A stretch of DNA of 64,000 nt, taken from assembly GCF_051014445.1 (NCBI RefSeq), contig NW_027488378.1:2914001-2978000 (forward strand). Direction: 5' to 3'. Numbering within the stretch: the stretch's first letter is position 1; each line of letters opens with the position of its first letter. The DNA comes from Colletes latitarsis (taxonomy: Eukaryota > Arthropoda > Insecta > Hymenoptera > Colletidae). This document shows positions 1 to 6,644 of the stretch, in pieces. A program made the position numbers and the translations under genes. A model generated the notes under the pieces. That model was not told the origin of the DNA and made no database searches. It saw nothing but the letters and a program-made list of their open reading frames with translations.

Positions 1-1
1 G

Positions 2-694
2 TATCGGACCATGTCACATGAGGCGGCGACGGTTCTAGCGGGGATGCCGCCCATGGACCTGCTCGCGCGGTCGCACGCGGTGATGTACCGGCACCGCGTC
101 GACCGTCGCGCGGGGGTGGGGGCGGTCCCGGGCGGGCAGGAACCTGCTTGGGGCGATTTGAAGCGCCAGGCCCGGCAGTCCGTGTTGCTCGCGTGGCAGG
201 AGCGGCTGGCTCTGCCAACCGCGGGGCACCGGACTGTCGGGGCTGTTCGGCCACTCCTGAAGGAGTGGCTGGACAGAGGCCATGGCAGCCTCACCTACCG
301 GATGGCACAGGTATTTTCCGGGCATGGCAGCTTCGGAAGATACCTGTGCCGGATAGGGAAGGAGCCGACGGCGCGTTGCTGCCACTGCGACGCTGAGCAG
401 GACACGGCGGATCATACCCTGGAGGTATGCCCCGCGTGGGAGGGGGAGCGCCGTGTCCTGGTCGGCGTCGTCGGGCGGGATGTCTCGCTGCCGGGCGTGG
501 TGCGCGCCATGCTCGGCAGCGAGGAGAAGTGGAGGGCCGTGGCCTCCTTCTGCGAGAACGTAATGTTGCAGAAGGAGGCCGCGGGGAGGGAGCGCGAGCT
601 TCAGCGGCGTGCTGAAGCGCGCGCTCGTGCGGTGGCCCGAGGTCGTCGCTCGGTCGCGAGGCGTCGCGGGCGGCCTCCTCGGCGTGGCGGATGA
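2..694 (+). CDS. Reverse transcriptase polyprotein (ORF2), C-terminal part, 5'-truncated by the window
   Basis: The frame is open from base 2, and the residues before the first ATG at 11 (Tyr-Arg-Thr) continue the conserved pattern, so that ATG is internal and not a start. About 230 residues are present, ending at TGA 692-694. Numbering from the Met at 11: residues 1-30 (SHEAATVLAGMPPMDLLA region) match the segment following the RT/thumb region in R1-clade proteins. Residues about 94-126 carry the LTYRMAQVFSGHGSFGRYL-type stretch. It leads into a Cys/His motif C123-x2-C126-x8-H135-x4-C140, the C-terminal zinc-knuckle-like motif of this clade. Residues about 195-227 are very rich in Arg and probably bind nucleic acid. 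In the complete element this protein nicks the target and copies the RNA into it. There is no internal stop or frameshift. The family-level call is firm, but the exact family is inferred. Confidence 0.88.
   Translation, partial: YRTMSHEAATVLAGMPPMDLLARSHAVMYRHRVDRRAGVGAVPGGQEPAWGDLKRQARQSVLLAWQERLALPTAGHRTVGAVRPLLKEWLDRGHGSLTYRMAQVFSGHGSFGRYLCRIGKEPTARCCHCDAEQDTADHTLEVCPAWEGERRVLVGVVGRDVSLPGVVRAMLGSEEKWRAVASFCENVMLQKEAAGRERELQRRAEARARAVARGRRSVARRRGRPPRRGG
377..430 (+). other. C-terminal Cys/His (CCHC) motif of the retrotransposon protein
   Basis: The codons give C123-x2-C126-x8-H135-x4-C140, counted from the Met at 11. All four putative metal ligands are present. An additional Cys at 124 sits inside the first pair. 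In R1-clade and R2-clade LINEs a motif of this kind lies downstream of the RT and is thought to contact template RNA or target DNA. Its intactness, like the open frame, argues against long decay. Confidence 0.8.
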
Positions 695-1209
695 CCTAGG
701 CTGGGAGGGGGGTCCTGAGGGGACCCTCCTCCCGCCAGGCGGCGCCGGGTCGGACCGGTTGGGGGTAGGAGTGCCTTCCCCTACCGGTCCGACGCAAGGG
801 GAGGCACCCTCGGCGGTCTGGTGCGGCCATGAACGCCCGGCCGCCGAGGGATGGAAACGGGGTCGCGGGCGGTTGCGAGTTGGGGCTCGCAGCCGCCACT
901 AAACGCGGCCCCGGGACGGATAGCGGCGGGATGGAGTGGCCCCGTCCCGCCGCTATGAGGCAGTGTGTCTACTGGGGGGACCGACTGTCCCCCCGGGGGA
1001 TGGGCGCGAAAGCGCGGGCACGGGGAGGATACCGGAAGAATGCTTCGAGCGATTCCCGGTATCCTCCCAAAGCGTGCCGAAGGGTCACCGTGGGGTTTTT
1101 AGTGGGTAGGTCCCGCGCCTGTCGTTGTACGGGCGCGGGGAATCCCACACACGCCTCCCACCTCTCCCCAAGGAGGTGGGAGGGAGTCTTCCGAAGATTT
1201 TCCCCACGA

Positions 1210-1210
<1 letters not shown>
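695..1210 (+). other. 3' UTR of the retrotransposon
   Basis: This is the 516-nt stretch between the TGA at 692-694 and the poly(A) at 1211. It is strongly GC-rich and has no AATAAA or ATTAAA that I can see. Reading frames here, on both strands, lack any recognisable protein and one (829-1356) runs through the poly(A) into satellite, so I treat the region as non-coding. It is packed with hairpins (separate entry). In related LINEs the 3' UTR RNA is what the element's own reverse transcriptase recognises. That role is inferred here. Confidence 0.85.
703..1183 (+). other. Nine consecutive GC-rich hairpins in the retrotransposon 3' UTR
   Basis: Pairing arms read from the sequence: 703-715/721-733 (13 bp with one G-U), 749-759/783-793 (11 bp, then GGGG/CCCC across a mismatch), 807-816/841-850 (10 bp), 868-879/886-897 (12 bp with one G-U), 920-931/945-956 (12 bp perfect), 974-980/988-994 (7 bp), 1023-1035/1056-1068 (13 bp perfect), 1112-1119/1132-1139 (8 bp) and 1154-1164/1173-1183 (11 bp perfect). 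They do not overlap and together cover most of the UTR. Structured 3' UTRs are known to be needed for template recognition in R2 and SART1. Function here is inferred. GC-richness alone would favour some short stems, but not a non-overlapping series of arms 10-13 bp long. Confidence 0.75.

Positions 1211-1244
<34 letters not shown>
1211..1244 (+). other. Poly(A) tail of the retrotransposon (34 A, uninterrupted)
   Basis: Thirty-four consecutive A follow the end of the UTR (CCCCACGAC at 1202-1210) and stop directly at satellite sequence. The last A may belong to the target TTA, because poly(A) and the target A cannot be told apart. The run is free of substitutions. Its exact length may be affected by sequencing or assembly of homopolymers. 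Confidence 0.93.
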
Positions 1245-1246
<2 letters not shown>

Positions 1247-1248
1247 TC
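1244..1248 (+). other. 3' insertion junction: poly(A) joined to GG of a satellite TTAGG word
   Basis: Satellite sequence resumes with GGTCTGGGTTAGG. In uninterrupted monomers (for example 4733-4745 and 7336-7348) the same place reads CGGTTAGGTCTGG, so the element sits after the TTA of the first TTAGG word. Known, from memory of TRAS1 work in Bombyx: its endonuclease nicks the CCTAA strand between C and T, which would leave poly(A) followed by GG, as seen here. The 5' junction is outside the window, so target-site duplication cannot be checked. Confidence 0.8.
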
Positions 1249-1868
1249 TGGGTTAGGTCCGGGTTATGCCCGCATCTGTCTCATGATTTAGCCTTCTTCG
1301 CATACTTGTTGGCCAGATCCTGGGTTTTTTCGCGTTTGAATCACGTAGTAATGTGAAACCACACAGTAACAGTCAAATAAACCTGATTTCGATGAATATT
1401 TTAGAGGATAAAACCGGTTAGGTCTGAGTTAGGTGTGGTAATGCCCGCATCTGGCTCATGACTTTGCCTTCTTCGCTTACTTGTTGGCCAGATCCAGGGT
1501 TTTTTCGGATTTGAATCACGTAGTAATGTGTTACCACATTGAAACAGTCAATTAAACCTGGTTTCGATCAATATTTCAGATCATAAAACCGGTTAGGTCT
1601 GGATTAGGTATGGGTTATGTCCACATCTGGCCCATGATTTTGCCTTTTCCGCATTCCTGTTGGTCAGAACCTCGGTTTTCTCTTGTTTGAATCAGGTAGT
1701 AATGTGGTACCACACTGAAACAGACAATTAAACCTGGTTTCGATCCACATTTTAGAACATAACACCGGTAAGGTCTGGGTTAGGTCTGGGTTATGCCCGC
1801 ATCTGGCTCATGATATTACCTTCTTCGCATACTTGTTGGACAGATCCTAGGGTTTTTCGGGTTTGAAT

Positions 1869-2044
1869 CACGTAGTAATGTGGTACCACACTGTAACAGT
1901 CAACTAAACCTGGTTTCGATCAATATCTTAGAGGATAACACCGGTTAGGTCTGGGTTAGGTCTGGGTTATGCCCGCATCTGGCTCATGATTTTGCCTTCT
2001 TCGCATACTGGTTGGCCAGATCCTGGGTTTTTTCGCGTTTGAAT
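1869..2044 (+). repeat. Example full 176-bp satellite monomer (main type)
   Basis: The parts, in order from the CACGTAG marker, are as follows. First comes the GTGGTACCAC palindrome, then an A-rich stretch (AACAGTCAACTAAACCTGG). A TTTCGATCAATAT block follows, then GAGGATAACACCGG. Next are two 11-bp telomere-like units, TATGCCCGCATCTGGCTCATG, a pyrimidine-rich stretch ending in CTTCGCATACTGG, and TTGGCCAGATCC. A T-run with GCGTTTGAAT leads to the next marker at 2045. Each section has recurrent variants, such as GATCCACATTTTAGAACA in the third block or TTCCGCATTCCTG in the pyrimidine stretch. Monomer types can be recognised as combinations of these variants. Confidence 0.9.
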
Positions 2045-2511
2045 CACGTAGTAATGTGAAACCACACAGTAACAGTCAAATAAACCTGATTTCGATGAAT
2101 ATTTTAGAGGATAAAACCGGTTAGGTCTGAGTTAGGTGTGGTAATGCCCGCATCTGGCTCATGACTTTGCCTTCTTCGCTTACTTGTTGGCCAGATCCAG
2201 GGTTTTTTCGGATTTGAATCACGTAGTAATGTGGTGCGACACTGTAACAGTCAATTAAACCTGGTTTCGATCAATATTTTAGAGGATAAAACCGGTTAGG
2301 TCTGGATTAGGTATGGGTTATGTCCACATCTGGCCCATGATTTTGCCTTTTCCGCATTCCTGTTGGTCAGAACCTCGGTTTTCTCTTGTTTGAATCAGGT
2401 AGTAATGTGGTACCACACTGAAACAGACAATTAAACCTGGTTTCGATCCACATTTTAGAACATAACACCGGTAAGGTCTGGGTTAGGTCTGGGTTATGCC
2501 CGCATCTGGCT
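1908..2511 (+). repeat. Segment duplicated at 4875-5478 (offset 2967)
   Basis: About 600 bp, or three and a half monomers, recur 2967 bp downstream with very few differences (for example GTGAAACC at 2055 against GTGGAACC). Shared rare markers are CATACTGGTTGG, GGTGTGGTAATGCCC, ATCCAGGG and GTGGTGCGACAC. The right end of similarity is at 2511/5478. One diagnostic string also occurs 703 bp upstream (1342 against 2045), so the same four-monomer unit has been copied locally too. Confidence 0.8.
1943..1966 (+). repeat. Telomere-like double unit inside the monomer (example)
   Basis: Two perfect copies of the 11-mer TTAGGTCTGGG lie at 1945-1955 and 1956-1966. They are preceded by GG at 1943-1944 and followed by TTA. 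The G tracts (GG, GG, GGG, GG, GGG) are separated by 3-nt loops alternating TTA and TCT, so the strand has the spacing of an arthropod telomere G strand and could form a two-layer quadruplex. Nearly every monomer carries one or two such units. Variants include TCTGGAT, GCCTGGG, TTAGTTCTGGG and GTAAGG. Confidence 0.85.
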
Positions 2512-2579
2512 CATGATATTACCTTCTTCGCATACTTGTTGGACAGATCCTAGGGTTTTTCGGGTTTGAATCACGTAGT

Positions 2580-2595
2580 AATGTGGTACCACATT
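2580..2595. repeat. 16-bp perfect palindrome centred on GGTACC (example)
   Basis: AATGTGGTACCACATT equals its own reverse complement. Monomers of the ...CCACATTG type carry this full 16-bp dyad. The commoner ...CCACACTG type keeps a 12-bp core, TGTGGTACCACA. It recurs once per monomer over most of the array, so the array is a ladder of dyads about 176 bp apart. Some subfamilies have lost it, for example GTGGTGCGACAC (2231, 5198, 10077, 15321, 16553, 17081, 18312, 31377) and GTGGTTCCACGA from 26.5 kb on. Confidence 0.9.
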
Positions 2596-2760
2596 GAAAC
2601 AGTCAATTAAACCTGATTTCGATGAATATTTTAGAGGATAAAACCGGTTAGGTCTGTGTTAGGTCTGGGTTATGCCCGCTTCTGGCTCATGATTTTGCCT
2701 TCTTCTCATACTTGTTGGACAGATCCTTGGTTTTTTCGGGTTTGAATCACGTAGTAATGT

Positions 2761-2840
2761 GGTACCACGAAGTAACAGTGAATTAAACCTGGATTCGGTC
2801 AGTATTTTAGTCGGTAACACCGGTTAGGCCTGGGTTAGGT
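2761..2840 (+). repeat. Divergent monomer subfamily signature (CACGAAGTAACAG type)
   Basis: This monomer differs from the main type over a contiguous block. After the palindrome it reads CACGAAGTAACAGTGAATT, then GGATTCGGTCAGTATTTTAG and TCGGTAACACCGGTTAGGCC. The three differences travel together wherever they occur (for example near 4500, 7809, 10612, 13057, 23540, 24070, 29460, 57346 and 63152). It is usually followed by a monomer with TGCCCCCATCTAACTCATG or a similar form. It is therefore a stable subfamily, not scattered mutation. Confidence 0.8.
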
Positions 2841-3084
2841 CTGGGTTATGCCCCCATCTAACTCATGATTTTACCATCTTCGCATACTTGTTGGACAGAT
2901 CCTAGGGTTTTTCGGGTTTGAATCACGTAGTAATGTGGTACCACATTGAAACAGACAATTTAACTTGTTTTCGATGAATATCTTAGCGGATAAAACCGAT
3001 TAGGTCTGGGTTAGGTCTGGGTTATGCCCGCATCTGGCTGATGATTTTACCTTCTTCGCATACTTGTTCGACAGATCCTGGGGT

Positions 3085-4029
3085 TTTTCGGGTTTGAATC
3101 ACGTAGTAATGTGGTACCACACTGAAACAGACAATTAAACCTGGTTTCGATCAATATTTTAGAGGATAACACCGGTTAGGTCTGGGTTAGGTCTGGGTTA
3201 TGCCCGCATTTGGCTCATGATTTTGCCTTTTCCGCATTCTTGTTGGCCAGATCCTTGGTTTTCCCTGGTTCGAATCGCGTAGTAATGTGGTACCACACTG
3301 AAACAGACAATTAAACCTGGTTTCGATGAATATTTTAGAGGATAACACCGGTTAGGTCTGGGTTATGCCGCATCTGGCTCATGATTTTGCCTTCTTCGCA
3401 TACTTGTTGGACAGAACCTTGGTTTTTTCGGATTCGAATCACGTAGTAATGTGGTACCACGATGTAACAGTTAATTAAACCTGGATTCGGTCAGTATTTT
3501 AGACAGTAACACCGGTTAGGCCTGGGTTAGGTCTGGGTTATGCCCCCCTCTGACTCATGATTTTACCTTCTTCGCATACTTGTTGGACAGATCCTGGGTT
3601 TTTTCGGGTTTGAATCATGTAGTAATGTGGTACCACACAGAAACAGTCCATTAAACTTGGTTTCGATCAATATTTTAGAGGATAACACCGGTAAGGTCTG
3701 GGTTATGCCGCATCTGGCTCATGATTTTGCATTCTCCGCATACTTGTTGGTCAGAACCTTGGTTTTCTCTGGTTTGAATCAGGTAGTAATGTGGTACCAC
3801 ACTGAAACAGACAATTAAACTTGTTTTCGATGAATATTTTAGAGGATAAAACCGATTAGGTATGGGTTAGGTCTGGGTTATGGCCGCATCTGGCTCATGA
3901 TTTTACCTTCTTCGCATACTTGTTGGACAGATCCTGGGGTTTTTCGGGTTTGAATCACGTAGTAATGTGGTACCACATTGAAACAGTCAATTAAACCTGA
4001 TTTCGATGAATATTTTAGAGGATAAAACC
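3085..4029 (+). repeat. Segment duplicated at 5700-6644 (offset 2615), partly again near 14785
   Basis: About 945 bp recur 2615 bp downstream almost unchanged, including the unusual short monomers with GGTTATGCCGCATC (one 11-bp unit and one C missing). Few differences separate the copies, for example GATTCGAATC against GATTTGAATC. Similarity stops at 4029/6644, just inside ACCGGT before the telomere-like unit. About 295 bp (3607-3901) is present a third time at about 14785-15079. Confidence 0.82.
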
Positions 4030-4874
4030 GGTTAGGTCTGGGTTAGGTCTGGGTTATGCCCGCTTCTGGCCCATGATTTTGCCTTCTTCTCATACTTGTT
4101 GGCCAGATCCTTGGTTTTTTCGGGTTTGAATCACGTAGTAATGTGGTACCACACTGTAGCAGTCAATTAAACCTGGTTTCGATCAATATTTTAGACGATA
4201 AAACCGGTTGGGTCTGGATTAGGTCTGGATTATGTCCACATCTGGCTCATGATTTTGCCTTTTTCGCATTCCTGTTGGTCAGAACCTCGGTTTTCTCTTG
4301 TTTGAATCAGGTAGTAGTGTAGTACCACACTGGAACAGACAATTTAACTTGTTTTCGATGAATATCTTAGAGGATAAAACCGATTAGGTCTGGGTTAGGT
4401 CTGGGTTATGCCCGCATCTGGCTCATGATTTTGCCTTCTTCGCATACTTGTTGGCCAGATCCTTGGTTTTTTAGGATTTGAATCACGTATTAATGTGGTA
4501 CCACGAAGTAACAGTGAATTAAACCTGGATTCGGTCAGTATTCTAGTCGGTAACACCGGTTAGGCCTGGGTTAGGTCTGGGTTATGCCCCCATCTAACTC
4601 ATGATTTTACCATCTTCGCATACTTGTTGGACAGATCCTGGGTTTTTTCGGGTTTGAATCACGTAGTAATGTGGTACCACAGCGAAACAGTCAATGAAAC
4701 CTGGTTTCGATCAATATTTTAGAGGATAAAACCGGTTAGGTCTGGGTTAGGTCCGGGTTATGCCCGCATCTGTCTCATGATTTAGCCTTCTTCGCATACT
4801 TGTTGGCCAGATCCTGGGTTTTTTCGGGTTTGAATCATGTAGTAATGTGTTACCACATTGAAACAGACAATTAA

Positions 4875-5478
4875 ACCTGGTTTCGATCAATATCTTAGAG
4901 GATAACACCGGTTAGGTCTGGGTTAGGTCTGGGTTATGCCCGCATCTGGCTCATGATTTTGCCTTCTTCGCATACTGGTTGGCCAGATCCTGGGTTTTTT
5001 CGCGTTTGAATCACGTAGTAATGTGGAACCACACAGTAACAGTCAAATAAACCTGATTTCGATGAATATTTTAGAGGATAAAACCGGTTAGGTCTGAGTT
5101 AGGTGTGGTAATGCCCGCATCTGGCTCATGACTTTGCCTTCTTCGCTTACTTGTTGGCCAGATCCAGGGTTTTTTCGGATTTGAATCACGTAGTAATGTG
5201 GTGCGACACTGTAACAGTCAATTAAACCTGGTTTCGATCAATATTTTAGAGGATAAAACCGGTTAGGTCTGGATTAGGTATGGGTTATGTCCACATCTGG
5301 CCCATGATTTTGCCTTTTCCGCATTCCTGTTGGTCAGAACCTCGGTTTTCTCTTGTTTGAATCAGGTAGTAATGTGGTACCACACTGAAACAGACAATTA
5401 AACCTGGTTTCGATCCACATTTTAGAACATAACACCGGTAAGGTCTGGGTTAGGTCTGGGTTATGCCCGCATCTGGCT
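4875..5478 (+). repeat. Second copy of the 1908-2511 segment
   Basis: This is the partner of 1908-2511 at offset 2967, about 17 monomers. Beyond 5478 it continues as a different monomer (CTGATGATTTTACC), showing that the copied piece was cut and joined to other units. Confidence 0.8.
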
Positions 5479-5699
5479 GATGATTTTACCTTCTTCGCAT
5501 ACTTGTTCGACAGATCCTGGGGTTTTTCGGGTTTGAATCACGTAGTAATGTGGTACCACACTGAAACAGACAATTAAACCTGGTTTCGATCAATATTTTA
5601 GAGGATAACGCCGGTTAGGTCTCGGTTAGGTCTGGGTTATGCCCGCATCTGGCTCATGATTTTACCTTCTTCGCAAATTTGTTGGCCAGATCATGGATT

Positions 5700-6644
5700 T
5701 TTTCGGGTTTGAATCACGTAGTATTGTGGTACCACACTGAAACAGACAATTAAACCTGGTTTCGATCAATATCTTAGAGGATAACACCGGTTAGGTCTGG
5801 GTTAGGTCTGGGTTATGCCCGCATTTGGCTCATGATTTTGCCTTTTCCGCATTCTTGTTGGCCAGATCCTTGGTTTTCCCTGGTTCGAATCGCGTAGTAA
5901 TGTGGTACCACACTGAAACAGACAATTAAACCTGGTTTCGATGAATATTTTAGAGGATAACACCGGTTAGGTCTGGGTTATGCCGCATCTGGCTCATGAT
6001 TTTGCCTTCTTCGCATACTTGTTGGACAGAACCTTGGTTTTTTCGGATTTGAATCACGTAGTAATGTGGTACCACGATGTAACAGTTAATTAAACCTGGA
6101 TTCGGTCAGTATTTTAGACAGTAACACCGGTTAGGCCTGGGTTAGGTCTGGGTTATGCCCCCCTCTGACTCATGATTTTACCTTCTTCGCATACTTGTTG
6201 GACAGATCCTGGGTTTTTTCGGGTTTGAATCATGTAGTAATGTGGTACCACACAGAAACAGTCCATTAAACTTGGTTTCGATCAATATTTTAGAGGATAA
6301 CACCGGTAAGGTCTGGGTTATGCCGCATCTGGCTCATGATTTTGCATTCTCCGCATACTTGTTGGTCAGAACCTTGGTTTTCTCTGGTTTGAATCAGGTA
6401 GTAATGTGGTACCACACTGAAACAGACAATTAAACTTGTTTTCGATGAATATTTTAGAGGATAAAACCGATTAGGTCTGGGTTAGGTCTGGGTTATGGCC
6501 GCATCTGGCTCATGATTTTACCTTCTTCGCATACTTGTTGGACAGATCCTGGGGTTTTTCGGGTTTGAATCACGTAGTAATGTGGTACCACATTGAAACA
6601 GTCAATTAAACCTGATTTCGATGAATATTTTAGAGGATAAAACC
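5700..6644 (+). repeat. Second copy of the 3085-4029 segment
   Basis: This is the partner of 3085-4029 at offset 2615, equal to 15 monomers less the short ones. After 6644 the sequence changes to the GGTCAGTTCTGGG variant, whereas the first copy continues as GGTTAGGTCTGGG. Confidence 0.82.

Larger units (their letters stand above)
1..1244 (+). mobile_element. 3' end of an R1/TRAS-clade non-LTR retrotransposon
   Basis: Seen: an open reading frame running in from the window edge, a GC-rich 3' UTR, and a pure run of 34 A that ends directly against satellite DNA. There is no long terminal repeat. Known: this order (coding region, 3' UTR, poly(A), target) is that of a LINE integrated by target-primed reverse transcription, and the C-terminal protein sequence resembles the R1/TRAS/SART group of arthropod elements. 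The endonuclease and reverse transcriptase domains and any ORF1 would lie upstream, outside the window, as would the 5' junction and any target-site duplication. The element is visibly far richer in G+C than the AT-leaning satellite, so it is foreign to the array. Inference: the unbroken frame and clean poly(A) point to a fairly recent insertion. Assignment to TRAS rather than another R1-clade family rests mainly on the insertion site. Confidence 0.9.

Noticed and set aside
35..415. Antisense reading frame of 126 codons opposite the retrotransposon coding region
   Set aside because: It is a shadow frame in GC-rich sequence. The plus-strand frame carries the recognisable R1-clade protein and the Cys/His motif.
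1..1244. R1 or R2 rDNA-specific element
   Set aside because: The protein is R1-clade, but the flank after the poly(A) is satellite with a TTAGG word and not 28S rRNA sequence. A TRAS-like assignment fits better, although an R1-clade family of other specificity is not excluded.
1280..1345. CENP-B box
   Set aside because: CTTCGCATACTTGTTGG was compared with the NTTCGNNNNANNCGGGN core. The central A and the CGGG are absent, and I found no better match elsewhere in the monomer.
829..1356. Plus-strand reading frame of 175 codons across the 3' UTR
   Set aside because: It reads through the poly(A) as a run of lysines and on into satellite, with no family resemblance, so it is an accident of GC-rich UTR.
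1943..1966. True telomere tract
   Set aside because: TTAGG words are separated by TCTGG and occur at most two or three per 176-bp monomer. There is no run of pure (TTAGG)n anywhere in the window.
3260..3310. tRNA gene
   Set aside because: Only the B-box-like GGTTCGAATC fits. I could not build an acceptor stem, D arm and anticodon arm around it.
3627..3818. Reading frame of 63 codons repeated identically at 6242-6433 and 14805-14996
   Set aside because: Identical peptides arise because the satellite segment is duplicated. The frame simply crosses one monomer, without coding signals. The same applies to the frames of 62-92 codons at 19768-20409, 22243-22506, 22936-23199, 24801-24998, 27110-28987, 36951-37160, 40477-44691, 50109-50306, 54171-54389 and 58358-58597.
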